Shown piece by piece: positions 43,052 to 50,632 of a stretch of DNA of 57,627 bases (position 1 is the first letter of the stretch; each line of letters begins with the position of its first letter). Under the pieces are notes generated by a model that saw only the letters and a program-made list of their open reading frames with translations, was not told the origin of the DNA and did not search any database. Position numbers and translations under genes: made by a program. Source of the DNA: Cellvibrionales bacterium UBA1963 (GTDB lineage Bacteria > Pseudomonadota > Gammaproteobacteria > Pseudomonadales > UBA7434); contig DDED01000177.1 of NCBI GenBank assembly GCA_002336035.1, positions 1 through 57,627 of the forward strand. Direction: 5' to 3'.

Positions 43052-44038
43052 ATGACCAATAACAATGATATTCGAAATAACACTAAACCCTATGCGATTG
43101 ATCCAGCATATTTAGATTTTCCTGACATGACTTTCAGCACCAATCTGTTAAAGCTAAAATTGACTAATTTATTTATTTTAGCAACACGATTACGTTACAA
43201 GTGGTCGAAAAGCCTCAAAGTACAAACCCATAAAATCGACAGCACTGACGGCCATAAACTCAAGGTTATCGAAATCAGTAAAAAAGGCTTGGCCGATAAC
43301 GCGCCAGCATTAGTCTATTTTCATGGAGGGGCATTTTTTCTTACCTATGCTGGCCTGCATCTGGACAATGCACAAATGTATGCCGAACAAGCCGACTGTA
43401 AAGTTTTTATGGTCGACTACCGACTTTCAACCAAAGCACCGTTTCCAGCCGCTCTAGACGATTCGCAAGCAGCATTAGAGTGGGTCCATGATCATGCCAG
43501 TCAATTAGCGATTGATAAAAATAAAATAGTGGTGATAGGTGACAGTGCTGGTGGCGGCCTCGCGGCCAGTTGCGCACAACTTACTCATGACAAAAATAAA
43601 AATCGCAGCGAAAAAATAAACTTACTTGCTCAATTCTTACTTTATCCAGTTTGTGATTGTGAGACCAAAACGGACAGCGCAACCGCCTTTGAAGATACCC
43701 CGTTATGGACCACTAACAATAATAAAGTTATGTGGGATGTTTATTTACGGGGCAGTGACTTCAAAAAAGGAAACGAACATATTCCAGCTTATGCCTCACC
43801 GATTCATCGTGATGATTTGACTGGTTTAGCGCCGGCTTATGTAGAACCGACTGAATTTGATCCATTAAGGGACGAGGCGATTGATTATGCGAACGCGTTG
43901 CAGGCAGCGGGCGTTGAAGTCACCTTAGTCGAAGCAAAAGGTGCTGTTCATGGCTACGAATTTGTCGACTGTGACACAACCACTAAGTATCGAAAAATAC
44001 GAATGGATGCATTAAATAAAGTTTTAGGCAACACATGA
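43052..44038 (+). CDS. Alpha/beta hydrolase (HSL-family esterase/lipase)
   Basis: 328 residues. Oxyanion-hole motif HGGAFF at 91-96, nucleophile Ser165 in GDSAGGG, and the later acid (EFDPLRDEA) and base (VHGYEF) of the triad. This is the hormone-sensitive-lipase/bacterial family IV esterase pattern. It is the first gene of the plus-strand run with an SDR and a Baeyer-Villiger monooxygenase. Hydrolysis of the ester or lactone made by that monooxygenase would be a natural job. GAGAACG precedes the ATG. Confidence 0.9.
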   Translation: MTNNNDIRNNTKPYAIDPAYLDFPDMTFSTNLLKLKLTNLFILATRLRYKWSKSLKVQTHKIDSTDGHKLKVIEISKKGLADNAPALVYFHGGAFFLTYAGLHLDNAQMYAEQADCKVFMVDYRLSTKAPFPAALDDSQAALEWVHDHASQLAIDKNKIVVIGDSAGGGLAASCAQLTHDKNKNRSEKINLLAQFLLYPVCDCETKTDSATAFEDTPLWTTNNNKVMWDVYLRGSDFKKGNEHIPAYASPIHRDDLTGLAPAYVEPTEFDPLRDEAIDYANALQAAGVEVTLVEAKGAVHGYEFVDCDTTTKYRKIRMDALNKVLGNT

Positions 44039-44063
44039 ATATAATATAAATAGCGAGGTCACT

Positions 44064-44930
44064 ATGACAGATTGGAACAAAAAAATAGCCGTTGTCACTG
44101 GCGCTGGCAGCGGAATTGGGGCCGCGCTGGCTCAGCATTGTGCAGCCCAGGGAATGTTAGTTATTGCTGCTGATATCGATCAAAAAGGCCTGCTCAGTAC
44201 TCAAAAAAGTTCAGCCAACCCAGAACGAATCGAAATTTATCCGCTTGATGTCAGAAAGGAAGATGCAGTAGAAGACCTGGCGCTTCACTGCTTCACCAAG
44301 CACGGTGAGGTTAATTTATTATTCAATAATGCCGGCGTATTAATCGACGGTAAAAGCTGGGAGCGTTCAATAAAAGACTGGCGCTGGAACTTTGACGTGA
44401 ATGTAATGGGAGTAGTCAACGGTATTCATAGTTTTATACCCAAAATGTTACTGCAAAAAAGCCCTGGAAAAATCATCAATACTGCCTCAATTGGCGGACT
44501 GTTAGGCGGTGGCACCTATATGGCGCCTTATCAAGGAACCAAGCATGCCGTAGTCGCCATCACTGAATCCCTGCATGCGGAGCTTCAATTAGAACAAGCG
44601 CCAATAAGCGCTGCCTGTCTTTGTCCTGGTGATACAGCCACAGGGATATGGGAGTCTGATCGACTACGACCCAGCGAAGAACACAACCAACTTGCCTCGG
44701 AGGCTGAGCAACAAATGCATAATGCCGTGGCAGGTATGTGCGCCAATGGTTTTACGCCAGCGCAAGTCGCCAGCAAAACATTTGATGCCATGAGTAAGGA
44801 TCAATTCTGGATTTTTCCGCAAGGCGAATTCAAGCCCATGCTAAAATTACGTATTGAAGCGATAATGCAAGAAAAAGCTCCTCCTTCCGCAGACGAATTA
44901 TTGGCACTCATGCTCAATAGTACTATTTAA
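44064..44930 (+). CDS. SDR oxidoreductase
   Basis: 288-residue classical short-chain dehydrogenase. TGAGSGIG at 13-20, NNAGV, and Tyr/Lys of YQGTKHAV with an upstream Ser in TASIGG. A C-terminal extension beyond the usual 250 residues (PQGEFKPMLKLRIEA) is like those of the SDR6/HSD group. GAGG lies just before the ATG. Placed between the esterase and the Baeyer-Villiger gene, it probably makes the ketone substrate from an alcohol, or reduces it. Confidence 0.9.
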   Translation: MTDWNKKIAVVTGAGSGIGAALAQHCAAQGMLVIAADIDQKGLLSTQKSSANPERIEIYPLDVRKEDAVEDLALHCFTKHGEVNLLFNNAGVLIDGKSWERSIKDWRWNFDVNVMGVVNGIHSFIPKMLLQKSPGKIINTASIGGLLGGGTYMAPYQGTKHAVVAITESLHAELQLEQAPISAACLCPGDTATGIWESDRLRPSEEHNQLASEAEQQMHNAVAGMCANGFTPAQVASKTFDAMSKDQFWIFPQGEFKPMLKLRIEAIMQEKAPPSADELLALMLNSTI

Positions 44931-44946
44931 TTGACAGGACTTAATC

Positions 44947-46884
44947 GTGAATAAAAAAAACCGCTACCCCTCTTTCAATGACGACGAGGCCGTGATTATT
45001 GAAGCATTAAATGCTGCAAGTGTTCCTGCACTCATGTCAGCGATGATGCTTATTGATGGTGATTTTTCTCGACTGAATGGCATCATCAAGCCGGGCCAAG
45101 GTATGCTTGGCGAGGTCCAAGGCTTTATGCCTATAGACGATCAAAATGCTATAAGAGCTGAAGCACTTGAGGTCATAAAAAGCTATCAGAAAAATGACTT
45201 TTCACTGCCTGAATTACCCAATGATGAAATGCTTTATCAACTTATGTGCTTCACCGCAGGACAAGAATTACCAATAGATTCTAGCAAGATGATGCTTGAA
45301 GAGCTGGCGTTAGAAAAAACGGATCCTCGTGAATTTATTTTGGATCCGCAATTAAGATCATCGCTAAGCGAATACACTGTAGTGGTCATCGGTGGTGGGA
45401 TGTCAGGTATTTTAGCAGCGATTCGCCTTCAGCAAAATAATATTCCTTATATTTTGCTTGAAAAGAATGCTGACAAAGGTGGGACCTGGTATGAAAACTC
45501 TTACCCAGGCGCACGTGTCGATATTCCCGCCCAGATTTATTGCTATAGTTTTGAGCCGAGCAACAACTGGCGGCAGTTTTACCCACAACAAAAAGAATTG
45601 AAATCTTATTTTGATCATTGTGTAGAAAAATATCATTTGCAATCGTCAATACGATTTAACACTGAAGCAACGTCAATTAACTGGCTCGAACATCAAAATC
45701 GCTGGCAAATTACGACTACAAATCATCTCGACGGTAAGCAAACAACACTGCTTGCTAATAGCGTTATTTCAGCTGTCGGCCAGCTAAACCGACCACAAAT
45801 ACCTGACATAAAAGGTGCCGATAATTTCAATGGCGCACAATTCCATAGCGCACAATTTCAGCATCAACTCGACTTTAAAGAAAAAACTGTTGCAGTCATC
45901 GGAAGCGGTGCAAGCGCTTTTCAGTTAGCACCTGAAATGGCCAAGCTAGCAAAAAATATGAAAGTGTTTCAACGCTCGCCTGCATGGATGTTTCCAAACC
46001 CTGGCTACCATGATGATATTGACCAAGCAACTCGATGGCTTTTAGCCAACATTCCCTACTATGACCGGTTTTACCGATTTCTATTATTTTGGGTCTCAGC
46101 AGACGCACTTCTGCCAACATTAATAAGAGATGATTCTTGGCCAGATCAAGATCGATCAATTAATGCCGCCAATGATATGTACCGTGAACACGCTACACAA
46201 TGGATAGAAAGTCAAATTAATGACCCTGAACTACTCGCTAAAGTTGTGCCTAGCTACCCTCCCTTTGTAAAACGCATCTTGCAAGATAATGGCAGTTGGT
46301 TAGAAGCCTTACAGCAACCGCATGTTGAATTAATAACCGACAGCATTGAATCAATAGATGCCACCGGTATTCATTATCGATCCAGTTCTACAGCACAACA
46401 TGTTGACGTTGATGTCATCATTTACGCCACTGGCTTTCATGCCAATAAATGGCTTTATCCGATGGCAATTACTGGTCGAAACAATCAATTATTAAGTGAC
46501 GTATGGGGCGACGATCCAAAAGCCTATTTAGGCATCACCGTACCTGATTTTCCTAATTTTTATTGCATGTATGGACCCAATACTAATCTTGCACATGCCG
46601 GCACTCTATTTTTCAATTCTGAATGCCAGATTCGCTATATTTTAAAATGCATTGAACTTCAGCTAATGGCGAAAGCAAACACAATTGAAATAAAAGCCGA
46701 CGTCAATAAAGAATATAATCAACGCGTTCAAGCCGAGTTCGCCAAAACTGTTTGGGTGCATAAAGGCACCGACAGCTGGTATAAAAACTCACAAGGTAAT
46801 ATCACGACCAATACGCCTTGGCGTCTTGCTGATTACTGGCAATGGACATTAGCACCTGATGCAAAACAATTTAATATCCAGTAA
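44947..46884 (+). CDS. Baeyer-Villiger monooxygenase, HAPMO-like with N-terminal domain
   Basis: Flavin monooxygenase inserting oxygen next to a ketone, 645 residues. FAD motif GGGMSG at 149-154, the GGTWYENSYPGARVD block at 178-192, and NADPH fold GSGASA at 319-324. The Baeyer-Villiger fingerprint region is FNGAQFHSAQF (294-304): F-x-G-x3-H-x3-F, where the consensus ends in Trp. The roughly 140-residue N-terminal extension is characteristic of the 4-hydroxyacetophenone monooxygenase group. Start is GTG at 44947 with AGGA upstream. With the adjacent SDR and esterase it forms an alcohol-ketone-ester degradation unit. Confidence 0.9.
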   Translation: MNKKNRYPSFNDDEAVIIEALNAASVPALMSAMMLIDGDFSRLNGIIKPGQGMLGEVQGFMPIDDQNAIRAEALEVIKSYQKNDFSLPELPNDEMLYQLMCFTAGQELPIDSSKMMLEELALEKTDPREFILDPQLRSSLSEYTVVVIGGGMSGILAAIRLQQNNIPYILLEKNADKGGTWYENSYPGARVDIPAQIYCYSFEPSNNWRQFYPQQKELKSYFDHCVEKYHLQSSIRFNTEATSINWLEHQNRWQITTTNHLDGKQTTLLANSVISAVGQLNRPQIPDIKGADNFNGAQFHSAQFQHQLDFKEKTVAVIGSGASAFQLAPEMAKLAKNMKVFQRSPAWMFPNPGYHDDIDQATRWLLANIPYYDRFYRFLLFWVSADALLPTLIRDDSWPDQDRSINAANDMYREHATQWIESQINDPELLAKVVPSYPPFVKRILQDNGSWLEALQQPHVELITDSIESIDATGIHYRSSSTAQHVDVDVIIYATGFHANKWLYPMAITGRNNQLLSDVWGDDPKAYLGITVPDFPNFYCMYGPNTNLAHAGTLFFNSECQIRYILKCIELQLMAKANTIEIKADVNKEYNQRVQAEFAKTVWVHKGTDSWYKNSQGNITTNTPWRLADYWQWTLAPDAKQFNIQ

Positions 46885-46929
46885 TAGGAATGTCGAAAAG
46901 GAATCACTGATCACCAAAGGAATAAAAAG

Positions 46930-47718
46930 ATGAGCGTAATGTTAAATCAGCGATTAATGGGGAAAACAGCGATTATCACCGGTGGGGCTGGCGGTATCGG
47001 TAAGGCGACGGCCGCTCGACTCATTGATGAAGGTGCACAAGTCGTTATTACTGATATTAATCTCGAGACCGGCAACGCCGCCGCCGCCGCGTTAGGTGAC
47101 CAAGCGCTATTTATTCAACATGATGTCACCTGCCCAGAACAGTGGCAGAAAGTGATTAATCAAACAATCGCCACTTATGGCAACTTACATATTTTGGTTA
47201 ATAATGCGGGCGTCTGTTTTTTTAACGGCCTCCTGGATTACTCTTTAGACGACATTCAAACCATCTTAAATATTAATTTAGTTTCAGTGATGCTGGGCAC
47301 ACAAGCCGCCGCACCTTTTATCTCAAAGGCAGGAGGCGGTGCTATTGTCAACATGTCGTCGTCAGAGGGACTGTCTTCAGTTAACGGGCTTTCCGCTTAT
47401 ATCGCCTCAAAGTGGGCGGTAAGAGGCTACACTAAGGCCTCAGCGATGGAGCTTGGCCCACTAGGTATTCGGGTTAATTCAGTCCATCCTGGCGGCGTCA
47501 ATACGCCAATGGCTAATCCAACCGCAATGGGTAAAGCTGATTTTGATAAGCCCTATCAACAATACCCTGCACAACAAGGCGCAGAACCTGAAAACATCGC
47601 AAGCGTGGTTGCATTTTTAGCAAGTGAAGATGCGGCTCATTGCATGGGTGCAGAAATCGCGGTTGATGGTGGCATGACAACGGGCAAATACATCGACTTT
47701 TTGCCCGGTGCACCATAA
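46930..47718 (+). CDS. SDR oxidoreductase (3-alpha/20-beta-hydroxysteroid-dehydrogenase-like)
   Basis: 262 residues. Cofactor motif GGAGGIG at about 18-24, NNAGV, Ser in MSSSEG, and the YIASKWA Tyr/Lys pair. GPLGIRVNSVHPGGVNTPM and the end GAEIAVDGGMT follow the pattern of SDRs in the 3-alpha,20-beta-hydroxysteroid dehydrogenase and glucose 1-dehydrogenase group. The steroid label is family resemblance, not proof. AAAGGA is 8 nt before the ATG. Last gene of this plus-strand block. Confidence 0.9.
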   Translation: MSVMLNQRLMGKTAIITGGAGGIGKATAARLIDEGAQVVITDINLETGNAAAAALGDQALFIQHDVTCPEQWQKVINQTIATYGNLHILVNNAGVCFFNGLLDYSLDDIQTILNINLVSVMLGTQAAAPFISKAGGGAIVNMSSSEGLSSVNGLSAYIASKWAVRGYTKASAMELGPLGIRVNSVHPGGVNTPMANPTAMGKADFDKPYQQYPAQQGAEPENIASVVAFLASEDAAHCMGAEIAVDGGMTTGKYIDFLPGAP

Positions 47719-47752
47719 CCACAATAAACCGTGCGTTCTCAGCCTTGCAAAA

Positions 47753-48301
47753 CTAAGAGGTAATCAACTCAACTGAATTGCCGAGCCGAATGGTTCCACC
47801 TCGAACAATTTTGGCGCACAAGCCGCCATGACCTATCATGGCGGCAAAACCACCCTCGCCCAGTGCCTCCTCCATTCGCGAGCAAGGGTCACACAGGGCC
47901 GTCGTTTCTAATTCAACGTCACCGATACGCAGTCGCTGATGACGAATTGCCGTTAAGTTGATGCCACTCACCACTAAATTTCTACGGAGCATGGCGGGCG
48001 TAATGGCGGGGTAATCACCAAAAATATCACCTTGTCCAGACTTACGACTCAGCGACATAAAATATTCTATTTGAGCAATATACTCCTCACTAATAATTGT
48101 CACTTGTCTGGCGGAACCCAAGCTACCTCGGCAGCGACGATCGCCGTCTAAGCCCAAGCCCTTAATGGCTTGGACATGCTCGACTTCATGCATTTGCTTT
48201 TTTCTGGCTGGCCTCAGACCAATCCAGGTGAGCTGACCGGCAGGCAAACTTTGCGTATAACGACGCAACAATTGATAGTTGCTATTCATGGTTAAGATCA
48301 T
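47753..48301 (-). CDS. MOSC-domain protein
   Basis: 182 residues with a MOSC (molybdenum cofactor sulfurase C-terminal) domain: LGLDGDRRCRG, RRNLVVSGINL and the cysteine-bearing TTALCDPCSRMEEAL. It lacks an N-terminal beta-barrel domain, so it is the short YiiM-like kind. YiiM-type proteins use molybdenum cofactor to reduce N-hydroxylated bases and related compounds. The molybdopterin oxidoreductase at 31.7 kb is the only other molybdenum-related gene seen. An ATG four codons downstream (48289) is an equally possible start. Follows purC by 16 nt. Confidence 0.85.
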   Translation of the reverse strand: MILTMNSNYQLLRRYTQSLPAGQLTWIGLRPARKKQMHEVEHVQAIKGLGLDGDRRCRGSLGSARQVTIISEEYIAQIEYFMSLSRKSGQGDIFGDYPAITPAMLRRNLVVSGINLTAIRHQRLRIGDVELETTALCDPCSRMEEALGEGGFAAMIGHGGLCAKIVRGGTIRLGNSVELITS

Positions 48302-48317
48302 CTAACATTATTTTTAA

Positions 48318-49433
48318 TTATCGAATTAAGCCGTATTGCTCGTTTAATACATCAAGAATTTCAGCTTGAGGGTTATCTGATTGTGGCAAGGTACGACCTA
48401 TAATTTTTTCTGCCAATTCTACATAAGTCGAAGAAACGGTCATCAACACTTCTTCAGGAAGTTCATTATCACGAGCTAGTGCTGCGCGTTCATCCATTCG
48501 ATCTTTATTTAATAGAATATCTGAATCAGGGAAATGATTCAGCAACAGCTGCCGAAAGGCTTCTTTTGAGTTCTCAACCACATGCCCTTGTCGAAACTGT
48601 TCGCCATCCCACATTCGTGAGGAATCAGGTGTACCCACCTCGTCCATGTATATGAGTTTATCATTACCTTGAGCATCGTTGACATAACCGAACTCGAATT
48701 TAGTATCGACAAAGATTTGGTCTACCTTTTTTAAGGCGGTACTTATTACTTCAAAACCTTCACGTAATAACGTTTCGTAATGATCAATATCACTGGCTTG
48801 TTGAAATTTAAAAGCCGATACATTTTTTTCAATATCGTGGCGTGTAACATTCACATCGTCGACTTCAGGCACCCCAGGAATGCCGTGCAAAATCCCTTTA
48901 GTGGAAGGCGTAATAAGTAACTCTGGTAATTTCTGATCACGAGTGAGTCCTTCAGGCAATTGAATGCCGCAAAAACTGCGCTCGCCCTTGCTATAGGAAC
49001 GCCACATAGACCCTGTGATGTATTGTCGCGCAATTGCCTCTATCATCACGGGGCGAGCTTTTTGGACAATCCATACTAAGGGATGCGGTACTGCCAAAAT
49101 ATGACTATCAGCTAATCCTTGCTCACGAAATAAATTAAACCAATGGTTAGATATTGCATTTAACGAAGCACCCTTTCCGGGCACTCCAGCCATACCGCCC
49201 TCGCCTCGCCAAATGCACTCGAACGCTGAGATACGATCACTGATGACCATAACAGCCAACTCTGAATCAGGCGCCACATCATAACCTTCACTAGCGATAA
49301 GTCGCTGACTATTTGCTTGACTTAACCAATAAACAGAGCGAACCTTACCGCTATGAACAGGAAGTTCAGAATGAATAGGTAAATTATTACTAACAGCTAA
49401 AACACGGTCGGCGGCGGAAGATACTTCGCTCAT
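48318..49433 (-). CDS. purC: SAICAR synthetase
   Basis: Phosphoribosylaminoimidazole-succinocarboxamide synthase, an ATP-dependent step of purine synthesis. 371 residues, the long variant rather than the about 237-residue E. coli form. Motifs: SGKVRSVYWL, MVISDRISAFE, FVDTKFEFGY and the DEVGTPDSSR nucleotide/substrate site. A housekeeping gene between catabolic blocks, which fits insertion of accessory DNA on both sides. Its own TATAAT lies upstream at about 49466-49471. Confidence 0.97.
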   Translation of the reverse strand: MSEVSSAADRVLAVSNNLPIHSELPVHSGKVRSVYWLSQANSQRLIASEGYDVAPDSELAVMVISDRISAFECIWRGEGGMAGVPGKGASLNAISNHWFNLFREQGLADSHILAVPHPLVWIVQKARPVMIEAIARQYITGSMWRSYSKGERSFCGIQLPEGLTRDQKLPELLITPSTKGILHGIPGVPEVDDVNVTRHDIEKNVSAFKFQQASDIDHYETLLREGFEVISTALKKVDQIFVDTKFEFGYVNDAQGNDKLIYMDEVGTPDSSRMWDGEQFRQGHVVENSKEAFRQLLLNHFPDSDILLNKDRMDERAALARDNELPEEVLMTVSSTYVELAEKIIGRTLPQSDNPQAEILDVLNEQYGLIR

Positions 49434-49465
49434 ATCATTTTCTCATAAGGCTAAAAAAGCCGATA

Positions 49466-49471
49466 ATTATA
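49466..49471 (-). promoter_or_regulatory. Candidate -10 of purC
   Basis: TATAAT on the minus strand, 33 nt upstream of the start codon. A TTGACG further upstream has a 24-nt spacer, too long for a standard pair, so the -35 is uncertain. Confidence 0.35.
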
Positions 49472-49547
49472 AAACAGCTCGGCGCCAGGAACTAGCGTCA
49501 ATTGTTGATAATTGCTCTCATTACCAACGATTTTTTACTCAATTTTT

Positions 49548-49570
49548 AAAAAGACCCGCATTAGACGGGT
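49548..49570 (-). terminator. Orphan minus-strand terminator upstream of purC
   Basis: ACCCG / CGGGT with a 7-nt loop, followed on the minus strand by C and five T. No minus-strand gene lies upstream of it inside 49.6-57 kb (the next gene is on the plus strand), so it must end a short transcript or act as an insulator. Confidence 0.5.
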
Positions 49571-49701
49571 TACAAGCTGTCAATCTAGCCACTGGCATCA
49601 TGGCCAACGCAGGAATTAGCAAAGTATAATCAAGTCACCAAAGAATCGTATGATAATCACTTTTACCGCTGTTATTTATTAACTGGCCAACAGGAATCAT
49701 T

Positions 49702-50610
49702 ATGAGCGTTGCAAACTTAGCTTACATTCACATTAGCGAAACGGAACTGGGCTCATGGGGAAACTACGGTGCAAATATTTTGGGCCTCATGCCAATCGAA
49801 AGACCCGAATTTACCGATCATACTTTTCTTAAAATGGATCATGCACCGTTTAGAATTTTAGTTTCAGTTGCCGATCAGGGTAAGATGTTGGGCTGCGGTT
49901 GGGATATGGGCTCCAAAGAAAACTATCAGGCCATGATCGCTAAACTTGAATCGGTTAATGCGAGCGTCACTGTAGGCGATGACCAGGGTGCTGATTTACG
50001 TTGTGTGACCGAATACGCGAGCGCGAGCGACCCATCAGGAAATCCGTTTGAAATATTTTATGGTCGCACTTCAACAGTCGAATGCGACGTGCCTTTTGTT
50101 TCACCTGTTGGCATAAAAGAATTTGTCACCGGCAATATGGGCTTAGGGCATGCTGTTATCCCCGCACCAGTTACAGAAGAAACACATGCTTTTTATATCG
50201 ACACCATGGGCTTCGGCATGAGCGATGACTTACGTATGCCGCCACCGGCAGAAGGCGTACCAGAACTGCGTATCATTTTTATGCATGCCAGCAATTCGCG
50301 ACATCATAGTTTAGCCTTGGCAAACTTTCCTCACCCCGTCGGTATCGTACATATGATGTTCGAGGTCACCAGTATTGATGAGGTTGGAGCATGCCTTGAT
50401 CGCGTCAACCAAGCCAATGTTCCAATTATGTCTACATTAGGTCGGCATTGTAATGACAACATGCTGAGCTTCTATTCTGTTGGTCCTGGCGGTATCGCAG
50501 TTGAGTTTGGCTATGATGGTTTGCAAATAGACGACTGGAGTCAATACCCACCGACCGAGTCGACTGAAGGTGATTTTTGGGGCCACGCTTATCAAGCCAT
50601 GCCAGGTTAA
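49702..50610 (+). CDS. Extradiol ring-cleavage dioxygenase, HsaC/BphC type
   Basis: Type I (VOC-fold) meta-cleavage dioxygenase, 302 residues, opening a catechol-like ring. The 2-His-1-Glu iron site is His150 (GLGHAV), His217 (GIVHMM) and Glu268 (AVEFGY). The catalytic second-shell residues also match: His202 (SRHHSLAL), His249 (LGRHCND) and Tyr258 (MLSFYS). The TLGRHxNDxMLSFY block and the spacing fit the HsaC/BphC group, which cleaves large catechols such as 3,4-DHSA in steroid breakdown or dihydroxybiphenyl. AGGAA lies 7 nt before the ATG. Starts a second plus-strand block, with an HsaA-like gene 5 kb downstream. Confidence 0.88.
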   Translation: MSVANLAYIHISETELGSWGNYGANILGLMPIERPEFTDHTFLKMDHAPFRILVSVADQGKMLGCGWDMGSKENYQAMIAKLESVNASVTVGDDQGADLRCVTEYASASDPSGNPFEIFYGRTSTVECDVPFVSPVGIKEFVTGNMGLGHAVIPAPVTEETHAFYIDTMGFGMSDDLRMPPPAEGVPELRIIFMHASNSRHHSLALANFPHPVGIVHMMFEVTSIDEVGACLDRVNQANVPIMSTLGRHCNDNMLSFYSVGPGGIAVEFGYDGLQIDDWSQYPPTESTEGDFWGHAYQAMPG

Positions 50611-50632
50611 AAGACCTTAAAAGGGCGCTGTC

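Noticed and set aside
45386..46159. Minus-strand ORFs of 76-87 codons inside the Baeyer-Villiger gene
   Set aside because: They are antisense shadows of a strongly supported gene and show no family features.
43052..47718. Reading the first plus-strand block as a complete steroid pathway
   Set aside because: An esterase, two SDRs and a Baeyer-Villiger enzyme also fit cyclic ketone or terpenoid use; no steroid-specific enzyme is present in this block.
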